Positions 8,242 through 16,775 of a stretch of 64,000 nucleotides of DNA are shown here, one piece after another; the first letter of the stretch is position 1, and each line of letters starts with the position of its first letter. The stretch comes from Leifsonia shinshuensis (GTDB lineage: Bacteria > Actinomycetota > Actinomycetes > Actinomycetales > Microbacteriaceae): assembly GCF_013410375.1 (NCBI RefSeq), contig NZ_JACCFL010000001.1:1054001-1118000 (forward strand), given 5' to 3'. The notes beneath the pieces were generated by a model, which saw only the letters and a list, made by a program, of their open reading frames with translations, had not been told where the DNA came from and ran no database searches. The position numbers and the translations under genes were made by a program.

Positions 8242-9267
8242 GTGCGCACGGCACAGTATCTGGGTGACCATCGAGTGGCCGCGGTCGAGGCGGAGCCCGC
8301 CGCACCGGAAGCGGGCGAAGTGCAGATCCGGGTGGCCTACACCGGGCTCTGCGGCACCGACCTGCACATCGTCCACGGCGACATGGACGGCCGCGTCCGA
8401 CGCCCGCTGGCGTTCGGGCACGAGATGAGCGGTATCGTCGCCGCGGTCGGCGCCGGGGTGACGGCGGTCCAGCCCGGCCAGCACGTGACGGTGATGCCGC
8501 TCTCCTGGGACGGCACCTGCCCCGCGTGCCGGGCCGGGCACGAGCACATCTGCCAGAATCTCGACTTCGTCGGCATCGACTCGCCCGGTTCGCTCCAGGA
8601 GCTGTGGACGGTTCCCGAGCGCATCGTCATCCCGGTGCCGGAGAGCGCACCCCTGCGGCAGATGGCTCTGGTCGAGCCGGTGGCCGTCGCCGTGCACGAC
8701 GTGCGGAGGTCGGAGCTGCGCGGCGGGGACCGGGTCCTCGTCATCGGCGGCGGCCCCATCGGCCTGCTGATCGCGACGGTGGCCCGCCATCGCGGTGCCG
8801 AGGTGGTCGTGTCCGAGGTGGACGCCTCCCGGCGCGGCCAGGCGGCGGAGCTCGGCTTCGACGTGATCGATCCGGCGGGCGAGGATCCTGTGGCCGCGGT
8901 CGAGCGCTGGACCGAGGGAGCGGGCGCCGATGTCGTGTTCGAGGTGTCCGGAGCCGCTGCCGCCCTGCGGTCGGCCACTTCGTTCGCCAAGGTGCGCGGG
9001 ACCCTGGTGATCGTGGCGATCCACCCGGTGCCTCGGGAGATCGACGTGCAGCGCGTCTTCTGGCGGGAGCTGCGCCTCCTCGGCGCCCGGGTGTACGAGC
9101 GGGCCGACTTCGAGGAGGCCATCGGGCTCGTCGCCGCCGGCGTCATCCCGGCCGAGCGCCTGATCACCGACGTCGTCCCGCTCGAGGAGACCCAGGAGGC
9201 GTTCGCGCGCCTCGAGTCCGGCCAGGCGATGAAGGTCCTCGTCGACGTCGCGGGGGCCGCGCTGTGA
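8242..9267 (+). CDS. Zinc-dependent alcohol/polyol dehydrogenase (MDR family)
   Basis: The product has about 341 residues. The catalytic zinc ligands are in GLCGTDLH (Cys) and FGHEMSG (His). The structural zinc site is the Cys-rich CPACRAGHEHIC. The Rossmann motif VIGGGPIGLL lies near residue 170. The GTG at 8242 with GAGGAG five bases upstream is preferred over GTG 8224. It resembles threonine/galactitol/L-iditol-type dehydrogenases that oxidise a secondary hydroxyl with NAD(P). It is first in a sugar-acid gene set, so it may oxidise a sugar acid, a keto-deoxy acid or a lactaldehyde-type product. The following SDR gene overlaps its stop (GTGA). Confidence 0.85.
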   Translation: MRTAQYLGDHRVAAVEAEPAAPEAGEVQIRVAYTGLCGTDLHIVHGDMDGRVRRPLAFGHEMSGIVAAVGAGVTAVQPGQHVTVMPLSWDGTCPACRAGHEHICQNLDFVGIDSPGSLQELWTVPERIVIPVPESAPLRQMALVEPVAVAVHDVRRSELRGGDRVLVIGGGPIGLLIATVARHRGAEVVVSEVDASRRGQAAELGFDVIDPAGEDPVAAVERWTEGAGADVVFEVSGAAAALRSATSFAKVRGTLVIVAIHPVPREIDVQRVFWRELRLLGARVYERADFEEAIGLVAAGVIPAERLITDVVPLEETQEAFARLESGQAMKVLVDVAGAAL

Positions 9268-10022
9268 ACGGGCCGTTCGACCTCACCGGTCAGACCGCCG
9301 TCGTGACCGGCGCCAAGCGCGGGATCGGGCTGGCGTTCGCGGGGGCCCTCGCCGCGGCGGGCGCCGACGTCATCGGGGTGAGCGCGACCCTCGAACCCGA
9401 GGGCAGCGCCGCTGAGGCCCTCGTCGCGTCCCACGGCCGCCGGTTCGAGGCGCACGCGGTCGACTTCGCCGACCGGGGTGCGGTCACGGCGTTCGCGGAG
9501 GAACTGCGGGACCGCCGGATCGACATCCTCGTGAACAACGCGGGCACCATCGAACGTGCGCCGGCGCGCGAGCATCCGCTGCGGCTCTGGGATCACGTGG
9601 TCGAGGTGGACCTGTCCAGCCAGTTCGCGCTCACCCAGGCGGTCGGCGCGGGGATGCTCGACCGCGGGTACGGCCGCATCGTCTTCACGGCCAGCCTGCT
9701 GAGCTTCCAGGGCGGGATCAATGTTCCCGGCTACGCCGCCGCCAAGTCCGGCATCGTCGGGCTGACCAAGGCCCTCTCCAACGAGTGGAGCGGGCAGGGC
9801 GTGACGGTGAACGCGATAGCCCCCGGCTACATCGCCACCGACAACACCCGGGCGCTGCGCGACGACCCGGCCCGGCGGCAGGCCATCCTCGACCGCATCC
9901 CGGTCGGACGCTGGGGCGACCCGGAGGACCTCGCCGCCGCGGTGGTGTTCCTCTCGGCGCCCGCTTCCGGCTACGTGACCGGTATCGTTCTGCCCGTCGA
10001 CGGCGGTTGGCTCGCGCGATGA
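9264..10022 (+). CDS. Short-chain dehydrogenase (KduD/2-keto-3-deoxy-fuconate dehydrogenase-like)
   Basis: This 252-residue classical SDR has the cofactor motif TGAKRGIG, the NNAG motif, catalytic Ser in TASLLS, the YAAAK catalytic pair, and the C-terminal GYVTGIVLPVDGGW. Opening with FDLTGQTAVVTGA is typical of 2-deoxy-D-gluconate 3-dehydrogenase and KduD relatives. In non-phosphorylative L-fucose catabolism, SDRs of this sort oxidise 2-keto-3-deoxy-L-fuconate, and the mutarotase, dehydratase and lactonase-like genes nearby support such a role. The GTG start overlaps the preceding stop, indicating coupling. Confidence 0.85.
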   Translation: MNGPFDLTGQTAVVTGAKRGIGLAFAGALAAAGADVIGVSATLEPEGSAAEALVASHGRRFEAHAVDFADRGAVTAFAEELRDRRIDILVNNAGTIERAPAREHPLRLWDHVVEVDLSSQFALTQAVGAGMLDRGYGRIVFTASLLSFQGGINVPGYAAAKSGIVGLTKALSNEWSGQGVTVNAIAPGYIATDNTRALRDDPARRQAILDRIPVGRWGDPEDLAAAVVFLSAPASGYVTGIVLPVDGGWLAR

Positions 10023-10071
10023 GCGCCGCGCCGCAGACATCCGGCCGCACACGTCCGAGAGGGGGCCGCGG

Positions 10072-11046
10072 ATGAGGGAGCGCCCCTACCGTCGCGGCGG
10101 CCGGCTCACCGAGATCGGTTTCGGCGGCGCCCAGGTCGGGAACCTCTACCGCGCGATCTCGGACGACGACGCGCTGGCGGCGATCGACGCCGCCTGGAGC
10201 GACGGCATCCGCTACTTCGACACCGCTCCGCACTACGGGCTCGGCCTGTCCGAGCGGCGCCTCGGTCAGGCGCTGGCCGGGCGGCCGCGCGACGAGCTCG
10301 TGATCTCCACGAAGGCGGGGCGGCTCCTCGTGCCGAGCCCGGAGACCGCCGACCGGCCGGACGACGACGGTTTCGCCGTGCCCGCGGACCACCGCAGGGT
10401 CTTCGACTTCAGTCGTGACGGCATCCTGCGCTCGGTGGAGTCCAGCCTGGAGCGGCTGGGGGTCGACCGGCTGGACATCGTCTATCTGCACGACCCGGAC
10501 CGGCACTGGGAGGCCGCGTCCACCAGCGGCGTCGGGGCGCTCGCCGAGTTGCGCGAGCAGGGCGTCGTCGGCGCGATCGGCGCCGGCATGAACCAGTCGG
10601 CGATGCTGACGGAGTTCGTGCGGCGGTGCGACGTGGACATCGTGATGGTCGCCGGACGGTACACGCTGCTGGACCAGTCCGCCGGCGCGGACCTGCTCCC
10701 CGCCGCCGCGGAGCGCGGCGTCAGCGTGGTGGTCGCGGGGGTGTACAACTCGGGGATCCTCAGCCGGGCCAGCGTGCCGGAGGCGGCGCACTACGACTAT
10801 TCGGCTGCGCCCCCGGAGATCCTGGCCCGCGCCCGGCGGATCGCGGAGGTGTGCGCGCGTTTCGACGTCGACCTCCCCACCGCCGCCGTTCAGTTCGCGC
10901 TGCGGCGACCCGAGGTCGTTTCGGTCGTCCTCGGCACGGGCACGGCCGCCCACGTCCGCTCCGGGGCGGAGCGCGGCGCGGCGGACGTTCCCGCCGAGCT
11001 GTGGGAGGAGCTGGCGGACGCCGGACTGATCGACCCAGCGCGGTGA
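10072..11046 (+). CDS. Aldo/keto reductase, D-threo-aldose/L-fucose 1-dehydrogenase type
   Basis: This 324-residue AKR barrel has the catalytic tetrad visible as Asp and Tyr in YFDTAPHYGLGLSE, Lys in VISTKAGRLL, and His in IVYLHDPD. The opening TEIGFGGAQVGNLYR and the GVYNSGILSR loop are characteristic of the D-threo-aldose 1-dehydrogenase subgroup, which oxidises L-fucose and related aldoses to 1,5-lactones. It lies 49 bases after the SDR gene in the same direction. It would make the lactone opened by the amidohydrolase encoded at 16757-17584. The ATG at 10072 has a GAGGGGG-type site upstream. Confidence 0.87.
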   Translation: MRERPYRRGGRLTEIGFGGAQVGNLYRAISDDDALAAIDAAWSDGIRYFDTAPHYGLGLSERRLGQALAGRPRDELVISTKAGRLLVPSPETADRPDDDGFAVPADHRRVFDFSRDGILRSVESSLERLGVDRLDIVYLHDPDRHWEAASTSGVGALAELREQGVVGAIGAGMNQSAMLTEFVRRCDVDIVMVAGRYTLLDQSAGADLLPAAAERGVSVVVAGVYNSGILSRASVPEAAHYDYSAAPPEILARARRIAEVCARFDVDLPTAAVQFALRRPEVVSVVLGTGTAAHVRSGAERGAADVPAELWEELADAGLIDPAR

Positions 11047-11070
11047 TCCGCCGCGCCGCGCCGATTCAGG

Positions 11071-11097
11071 GATAATCGAAAGGTCACACGAATCAGC
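11071..11097 (+). promoter_or_regulatory. GntR/FadR-type operator with -10 element, site 2
   Basis: GATAAT (11071-11076) is a good -10 hexamer, and GGTCACACGAATCAGC (11082-11097) follows it within the likely transcription start. It shares GGTCACACG with sites 1 and 3 but has a diverged right half. It lies 36 bases before the regulator gene start, consistent with autoregulation. Confidence 0.6.
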
Positions 11098-11133
11098 CGT
11101 TTGCGGGTCGGGCCCGTGCTAGGAGCAGATGCC

Positions 11134-11874
11134 ATGAGTTCGCCGACGACCTCTCTGCGCGGACTGAGCGCGCCGGAGGACCACCTCCGCCCCGCGGACG
11201 CCTTCATGCACGAGATCGCGGACTCGATCGTGAGCGGCCGCTACGGCCTGGACGAGGCGCTCCCTCCGGAGGCCGCCCTGGCGCTGCACTTCCGGGTGAG
11301 CCGCACGATCATCCGCGAGTCGATGAAGCGCCTCGAGGAGAAGGGCCTGGTGACCATCCAGCAGGGCCGTGGAACCCTCGTCCGTCCTCGTTCGGAGTGG
11401 AACGTCCTCGACCCGCTGGTGCTCAGCGTCATCATCGCCCACGACGAGGAGAACCACACCCTCGACGAGCTCACCCTCATCCGAGCCTCGCTGGAGAGCC
11501 TGATGGCGCGTCAGGCCGCCGCGTCGACGTCGCCCGCGGAGCACGCCGAGCTCGCCGCGGCCCTCGACCGGATGCGGGAGCTGGCCGACGACTACGCCCG
11601 GTTCCGCGACGCCGACGCGGACTTCCATCGCCTCGTGATGCGGTTGTCCGGCAACTTCCTGTCCGCCAACATCGCGGACACCCTGTACAGCCGCGCCCGC
11701 CATTTCGCTCGGTTCGAGGGGGCTCCGCAGGAGGACCCCGCCGGCTACACGATCGAACAGCACCGAGCGGTGTACGAGGCCATCGCCGCCGGGGACGAGG
11801 TCGCCGCGGGCGAGGCGATGCGCGTGCACATCCTGGACGCCTGGCGCCGCCGCAGCGGGCACGAGCTGAGCTGA
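11134..11874 (+). CDS. GntR-family regulator, FadR subfamily
   Basis: The protein has 246 residues. The N-terminal winged helix (about residues 20-90) includes the PPEAALALHFRVSRTIIRES recognition region and the wing GLVTIQQGRGTLVRP. An all-helical FCD ligand-binding domain follows, with metal-binding-type residues in RFRDADADFHRLVM and EQHRAVYEAI. The ATG at 11134 has AGGAG eight bases upstream. FadR-subfamily members commonly sense sugar acids and repress their catabolic genes. Its position in the cluster and the repeated operator-like sites around it point to local control of this pathway. Confidence 0.92.
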   Translation: MSSPTTSLRGLSAPEDHLRPADAFMHEIADSIVSGRYGLDEALPPEAALALHFRVSRTIIRESMKRLEEKGLVTIQQGRGTLVRPRSEWNVLDPLVLSVIIAHDEENHTLDELTLIRASLESLMARQAAASTSPAEHAELAAALDRMRELADDYARFRDADADFHRLVMRLSGNFLSANIADTLYSRARHFARFEGAPQEDPAGYTIEQHRAVYEAIAAGDEVAAGEAMRVHILDAWRRRSGHELS

Positions 11875-11901
11875 GCGGCATCGCGTCGATCCGGATCGCT
11901 C

Positions 11902-11932
11902 TTGCATTCCAGGAAAGGTCACACGTATGATC
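11902..11932 (+). promoter_or_regulatory. Promoter with GntR/FadR-type operator, site 3
   Basis: TTGCAT (11902-11907) and TATGAT (11926-11931) make a strong promoter with an 18-base spacer. The operator-like GGTCACACGTATGATC (11917-11932) contains the whole -10. It drives the ABC importer operon starting at 11992, and occupancy would exclude RNA polymerase. Confidence 0.72.
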
Positions 11933-11991
11933 AAAGCGCGAGACAGCGCAATCCGCGCGGTCGTCAACGATGTCGACACGAAGAGGAACCC

Positions 11992-13350
11992 ATGAAAATC
12001 ACTCCGTTCCGCAACAGCAGGCGGACCGTGCTCTTCGGAGCCGCGGTTCTCGCCGTGACCGCGACGCTGGCCGGCTGCTCCGGCCAGAGCACCGGGTCCC
12101 AGGGTCAGTACGGCTTCCCCGAAGCGCAGCAGGACAAGAACGCGACCATCACCGTCTGGGTGGACGCCACCCGTGCCCCCGCGGTGAAGGCCTTCGAGCA
12201 GGCCAACCCGTCGATCAAGGTCAAGGCGGTCACCTACGACGGCTCCGCCAACGGCTCGAACTCCTTCAAGACGAAGATGGGCCTCTACGACCGGGCGGGG
12301 AAGGGCTGGCCGGACGTCGTGTTCTCCAGCCAGAACAACGACGCGTCCTGGGCCAGCCAGAAGGTCGCCGGAAAGCAGCCGTTCGCGGCTCGCCTCGACA
12401 AGGGATTGATCCCCGCGGCGACCCTCTCCGGATTCGCGACCGGCGCGCTGGCGCCGTGCACGGTCGAGGGCGGCACCTACTGCCTGCGCAACGACCTCGC
12501 GCAGACGGCCCTCTGGTACGACAAGAGCCTGCTCGCCCAGTTCGGCTACTCGGTCCCGACCACCTGGCAGGAGTACCAGGCGCTGGGCGAGAAGGTCGCC
12601 AAGGAGCACCCGGGCTACATCGTCGGATCGGTCGGCGACACGTTCGCGCCCGAGATCTACATGTGGGCCAGCAAGTGCCAGGCCAACGACGTGACCGGTC
12701 CCCGATCCATCACCGTCGACACCACGAGTGCCGACTGCAAGCGGATGGCCTCGCTGATCGACACCCTCGTTGCGGACAAGTCGCTGACCACGCTGAGCGT
12801 GTTCTCGCCCGACTTCGTGAAGCAGTACACCGGCAAGGTGCTGCTGATGCCGGGGCCGTCCTGGTACGCGGGCGCGCTCTTCAACAACCCGCAGTCGCTC
12901 AACACGCCCAAGGGCCAGCTCGGCGTCGCAGCGCCCCTGCCTTGGCAGGGCGAGCAGGCGGTGACCGGCAACGTCGGCGGCGGGACGTGGTTCATCTCCA
13001 GCCACTCGCAGAACCTGGCGAACGCGGCCAAATTCGCTGAGTTCGTGACCACCGCCGACGCCTACCAGGTGGACCAGGCGCCCGGCTTCCCGGCCTACAA
13101 GTCGGCCGCCGACAAGTGGCTGAACAAGCAGCAGTCCTCGGGCTACTACGCCACCGACCTGTCGGCGCTGACGCAGGCGGCCGGGCAGATCTGGACCGGC
13201 TGGGGCTACCCCTCCTTCAGCCAGGAGGCCGTCTGGGCCAAGACCATGACGCCCCTCCTCACCGCCGGGAAGCCGCTCGCGGACAACCTGGACGCGTGGG
13301 GGACCGCGATCTCGGACCAGGCGAAGGTCAACGGGTACACCGTCAAATGA
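11992..13350 (+). CDS. Sugar ABC transporter substrate-binding lipoprotein
   Basis: The 452-residue product starts with a lipoprotein signal peptide ending TLAGC and continues as a family-1 (MalE-like) solute-binding fold. NATITVWVDATRAPAVKAFE marks the mature N terminus and CLRNDLAQTALWYDK the first hinge region. The ATG at 11992 has AGAGGA about 7 bases upstream, and longer starts give no signal peptide. It would capture a sugar or sugar acid outside the cell for the permeases at 13347 and 14285. Ligand is inferred from the neighbouring L-fucose/L-rhamnose-type enzymes. Confidence 0.88.
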   Translation: MKITPFRNSRRTVLFGAAVLAVTATLAGCSGQSTGSQGQYGFPEAQQDKNATITVWVDATRAPAVKAFEQANPSIKVKAVTYDGSANGSNSFKTKMGLYDRAGKGWPDVVFSSQNNDASWASQKVAGKQPFAARLDKGLIPAATLSGFATGALAPCTVEGGTYCLRNDLAQTALWYDKSLLAQFGYSVPTTWQEYQALGEKVAKEHPGYIVGSVGDTFAPEIYMWASKCQANDVTGPRSITVDTTSADCKRMASLIDTLVADKSLTTLSVFSPDFVKQYTGKVLLMPGPSWYAGALFNNPQSLNTPKGQLGVAAPLPWQGEQAVTGNVGGGTWFISSHSQNLANAAKFAEFVTTADAYQVDQAPGFPAYKSAADKWLNKQQSSGYYATDLSALTQAAGQIWTGWGYPSFSQEAVWAKTMTPLLTAGKPLADNLDAWGTAISDQAKVNGYTVK

Positions 13351-14288
13351 CCGACACCACCATCGCTCTCGCGGCCGGCTCAGCTCTCCGGGGCCGGCCG
13401 CGGGGGCGCCGCACCTCCCGGAGGCGGGACTCCCGTTTCGGCCCGGTCATCGTCGCGCCGTACGTCATCCTGACGATCCTCTTCGGCATCCTGCCGGCGC
13501 TGTACGCGATCTACCTGGCGTTCACCGACGCGAACGGCGCCTTCGCGCCGGCCGCCAACTTCGCCAAGGTGATCGGCGACTACCGGTTCTGGCCCGCGAC
13601 CCTGCATGTCGCCCTGTACCTGCTGATCTGGCTGGTGGCGCTGCTGGTCCTGGTCGTCTTCCTGGCGATCACGATCCACTCCGTCGCGATCCGCTGGGTG
13701 AACTCGTCGTTCCGGCTGCTGTTCTATCTGCCGGGCGCACTCGCGGGCGCGTCGAGCGTGATGCTCTGGCTGTTCGTGCTCGACCCGGGCGCCAGCCCGG
13801 TCGGCTGGTTGCTCCACGCGATGGGGTTCTCCAGCTTCCACGACGTGATCCAGCCCGACGGGCTGCCGCTGATCTTCGCCATCATCGCCTTCTGGACGGG
13901 CGCGGGCGGCTGGATCGTCGTCATGTACGGCGCCCTGAACAACATCCCGGTGGAGATCATGGAGGCGGCCCGCATCGACGGCGCCGATCGCGTGCAGGTC
14001 GCGTTCCGGATCCAGATCCCGCTCCTGCGGAAGTGGATCGCCTACATGGGCGTGCTCAGCCTCGGCGCGGGCACGCAGCTGTTCGTGGAGCCGTCGCTGC
14101 TCTCGCAGGCGAGCAACGCCGTGGTCCCGAACGACTACTCCCTCAACCAGCTGGCGTACCAGTACGCCTTCGACCTCAACGATTTCAACGGTTCCGCGGC
14201 GATCTCGGTGCTCCTGCTCGTCGTCGCGCTGATCCTGTCCGCCGTCTTCGTGCTCCGCGGCGGCCTGTTCGATACGGAGGACGCATGA
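13347..14288 (+). CDS. Sugar ABC transporter permease (MalF type)
   Basis: The 313-residue protein has a basic N-terminal tail (RGRRTSRRRDSRFG) and about six membrane helices, beginning VIVAPYVILTILFGILPALY. The EAA loop is EIMEAARIDGADRVQVAFRI. The ATG overlaps the binding-protein stop (ATGA). It pairs with the next permease. Size and loop sequence are those of the carbohydrate uptake transporter-1 family. Confidence 0.9.
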   Translation: MTDTTIALAAGSALRGRPRGRRTSRRRDSRFGPVIVAPYVILTILFGILPALYAIYLAFTDANGAFAPAANFAKVIGDYRFWPATLHVALYLLIWLVALLVLVVFLAITIHSVAIRWVNSSFRLLFYLPGALAGASSVMLWLFVLDPGASPVGWLLHAMGFSSFHDVIQPDGLPLIFAIIAFWTGAGGWIVVMYGALNNIPVEIMEAARIDGADRVQVAFRIQIPLLRKWIAYMGVLSLGAGTQLFVEPSLLSQASNAVVPNDYSLNQLAYQYAFDLNDFNGSAAISVLLLVVALILSAVFVLRGGLFDTEDA

Positions 14289-15214
14289 CCGCGGCAGATG
14301 TGAAGCGCTTCCACGCGACGCGCACCTCGAGCCTCTCGACCGCCCGGCTCGCCGGCTGGAGCGGCAAGGCGCTGGTCGGCCTGGCGCTGGCCGTCGCGAC
14401 GTTCTTCTTCGTCATCCCGCTCGTGTGGCTGTTCATCGCGGTGACCAAGAGCCAGCACGAGCTCTCGGTGCTCGGGCCGTTCCAGGCGGGCGGCTGGTCG
14501 TCGTTCGCCGCGAACGCCCAGCAGCTGTTCGGCTTCCAGGACGGCGCGGTGCTCGGCTGGATCGGCAACTCGGCTCTGTACGCGGGGGCCGCGCTGGTCG
14601 TGACCCTCGTGGTCTCGATCCCGGCGGGGTACGCCCTCGCCCTCACCGAGTTCCGCCTCCGCAAGGCGATCATGATCACGACCCTGGTCGTCATGCTGAT
14701 GCCCAACACCGCCCTCGTGCTCCCGGTCTTCCTGGAGATGAATCAGCTCGGGCTGGTGGGGACGGCGTGGTCCGTCATCCTCCCGTTCTCGTTCTACCCG
14801 TTCGGCGTCTACCTCACCTACATCTACTTCTCGACGAGCATCCCGCGATCGCTGCTGGCGGCGGCGCGGCTCGACGGGTGCAGCGAGTTGCAGGTCTTCC
14901 TGAGGGTGGCGCTGCCGCTGGCGACCCCGGTCGTCGCGCTGGTCGCGTTCTTCAGCTTCGTGCAGAACTGGAACAACTACTTCCTGCCGTTCGTGATGCT
15001 GCCCGACAGCAGCGCCTACCCGATGCAGGTCGGTCTCTCGACCCTGCTGTCGTCGGCTCCGGCGTTCAACCCCAGCGCCGCGGGCTCGTCGTCCGTCGAG
15101 CTCCCCACCCTCGCCCTGGCCACCATCCTCTCGATGCTGCCCGTCCTCATCCTCTTCCTCTTCTCCCAGCGCTTCCTCGTCGCCGGCATGACCGCCGGCG
15201 GCACCAAGGAATGA
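14285..15214 (+). CDS. Sugar ABC transporter permease (MalG type)
   Basis: The 309-residue protein has about six membrane helices and an EAA-type loop SLLAAARLDGCSELQVFLRV. The region FFSFVQNWNNYFLPFVML before the last helices is characteristic of MalG-like sugar permeases. The start overlaps the upstream stop (ATGA). No ATPase gene follows. As in many actinobacterial sugar importers, the complex probably borrows a shared MsiK/UgpC-like ATPase encoded elsewhere. The ATPase at 5517 belongs to a different transporter type and is a less likely partner. Confidence 0.9.
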   Translation: MTAADVKRFHATRTSSLSTARLAGWSGKALVGLALAVATFFFVIPLVWLFIAVTKSQHELSVLGPFQAGGWSSFAANAQQLFGFQDGAVLGWIGNSALYAGAALVVTLVVSIPAGYALALTEFRLRKAIMITTLVVMLMPNTALVLPVFLEMNQLGLVGTAWSVILPFSFYPFGVYLTYIYFSTSIPRSLLAAARLDGCSELQVFLRVALPLATPVVALVAFFSFVQNWNNYFLPFVMLPDSSAYPMQVGLSTLLSSAPAFNPSAAGSSSVELPTLALATILSMLPVLILFLFSQRFLVAGMTAGGTKE

Positions 15215-15237
15215 ACGGTCTCGAAAGGCTGTCGTCA

Positions 15238-16413
15238 ATGAAAATCACCGGATTCCGCGAGCACATCACGCAGCACGACTGGCGGCGCCCTGTCGGCGAT
15301 GTGAACGGTGTGAGCGAGGGGCACCGCACCGACGTGCAGGTCCTCGTCATCAGCACCGACACGGGCCTCGAGGGCGTGAGCGTGACCGCCGCCGCCCCGC
15401 TCCGCACGGCGCGCATCTTCCCGGCGATCGAGGGGCAGGACCCCCGCAGCACCACGGCGCTCTACGACCTGATGCTCGCCCACGTCTTCAAGACCGGGCA
15501 CAACGGCGACCTGTTCGCAACCATCGGCGCCATCGACCACGCGCTGTGGGATCTGAAGGCCAAGGCAGCGGACGAGCCGCTGTGGCGGATGCTCGGCGGG
15601 CGCACCCGCTTCGTGCCGGGCTATGCGTCCGCGCTGGAGTTCGCGCTGACCGATGCGGACGCGCGCAGCGTCTACCAGACCTTCGCCGACGCCGGCTTCT
15701 CGTCGGCCAAGGTGAAGGGCGGCCGGGATCTGGACGACGACATCCGGCGGTTGCAGCTCGTGCGCGAGGTGATGGCGCAGAACTCCAACCGGCCGGCCCT
15801 GATGCTCGACGCCAACGAGGTCTGGAACCGGTCGCAGGCGATCCGCTACATCCGCCAGCTGGAGGCGGCCGTCGATCTGACCTGGGTGGAGGAGCCCGTC
15901 CGCCGCTGGGATGCGCGCGGACTGGCGGACGTGCGCCACGGCACCGCTGCCGGAGTGGCGAGCGGCGAGAACCTCACCGGCCTCGAGCAGTACCGTCCGC
16001 TGCTCGACGCGGACGCGCTGGATGTGGTGCAGTTCAACAGCGGCTGGGGGATCACCCACGCGCTCCGCGTCGCCGCGGTGGCGCACGGTCGCGACCTCCC
16101 GGTGAGCCCGGTCGGCTTCAGCAACGTCATCGCCCACGCGATGACGGCGATCCCCAACCACCTGACCACGGAGGTCCAGGACCTCGGCCAGCCGATCGGC
16201 GTGACCATGGATCAGGAGATCGTCGACGGGGGCTACCTGCTGGGCACGTCACCGGGCGCCGGCATCACGCTGGACGAGTCCCAGTTCGCGACGCACGACC
16301 GGTCGCCGGGCTGGCAGACGACGAGCGGTCCGCACGTCCGCCCGGAGCGCGCCGGCCTGCGGCTCGTTCCGGACGCGCGCCGCAACGACGTGTCGTACGA
16401 CCGGGGCGCCTGA
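15238..16413 (+). CDS. Enolase-superfamily dehydratase (mandelate racemase-like)
   Basis: The protein has 391 residues. The capping domain starts MKITGFREH. The barrel carries the lysine motif KVKGG and metal ligands in LMLDANEVW (Asp), WVEEPV (Glu) and ASGENLTG (Glu). In this superfamily such enzymes abstract the alpha-proton of an acid sugar and eliminate water to give a 2-keto-3-deoxy acid. Neighbouring mutarotase and dehydrogenase genes suggest an L-fuconate or L-rhamnonate-like substrate. It is shorter than typical L-fuconate dehydratases, and the usual His motif near the end of the barrel is not evident, where SPVGFSN is found instead. I chose the ATG at 15238; the ATG at 15211 overlapping the previous stop would add nine residues. 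Confidence 0.8.
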   Translation: MKITGFREHITQHDWRRPVGDVNGVSEGHRTDVQVLVISTDTGLEGVSVTAAAPLRTARIFPAIEGQDPRSTTALYDLMLAHVFKTGHNGDLFATIGAIDHALWDLKAKAADEPLWRMLGGRTRFVPGYASALEFALTDADARSVYQTFADAGFSSAKVKGGRDLDDDIRRLQLVREVMAQNSNRPALMLDANEVWNRSQAIRYIRQLEAAVDLTWVEEPVRRWDARGLADVRHGTAAGVASGENLTGLEQYRPLLDADALDVVQFNSGWGITHALRVAAVAHGRDLPVSPVGFSNVIAHAMTAIPNHLTTEVQDLGQPIGVTMDQEIVDGGYLLGTSPGAGITLDESQFATHDRSPGWQTTSGPHVRPERAGLRLVPDARRNDVSYDRGA

Positions 16414-16775
16414 TGGCCGAACCGTTGCGCGTCTGCCTCTACACCCGCGTCCGGCCCGGGATGCTGGAGCGCTACCGCGAGCTGCACGACGCGATCTGGC
16501 CCGGCGTCGCGGAGCGCATCCGGCTCTCGAACTTCACGAACTACACGATCTTCCTGCGCGGGGACCTGCTGGTGCAGTACTACGAGTACGTCGGCGACGA
16601 CTACGAAGCGGATCAGGCGGCGATGCAGGCCGACCCCGAGTCGCAGCGCTGGTGGCGGGAGACGGGACCGTGCCAGCTGGACCCGGAGCCCGGCACGCCG
16701 GGCGGCCCCTGGCGTGAGCTCACGCCGATCTGGCGTCTCGACGAGACCGGCAGCGGTCAGGACACGACGCGGTAG
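16413..16775 (+). CDS. L-rhamnose/L-fucose mutarotase family protein (RhaM-like)
   Basis: This 120-residue protein is of the RhaM/FucU-like ferredoxin-fold family (DUF718). It opens VCLYTRVRPGMLERYRELHD and contains the conserved His in YRELHDAIWP, the Trp pair SQRWWRE, and the end ELTPIWRLDE. It interconverts sugar anomers, speeding delivery of the correct one to the aldose dehydrogenase. The ATG shares one base with the dehydratase stop (TGATG). Its last 19 bases overlap the 3' end of the convergent amidohydrolase gene. Confidence 0.88.
   Translation: MAEPLRVCLYTRVRPGMLERYRELHDAIWPGVAERIRLSNFTNYTIFLRGDLLVQYYEYVGDDYEADQAAMQADPESQRWWRETGPCQLDPEPGTPGGPWRELTPIWRLDETGSGQDTTR

Noticed and set aside
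11119..13005. 628-codon minus-strand frame over the regulator and sugar-binding genes
   Set aside because: Shadow frame with no recognisable motifs; the forward-strand genes have start sites, signal peptide and domains.
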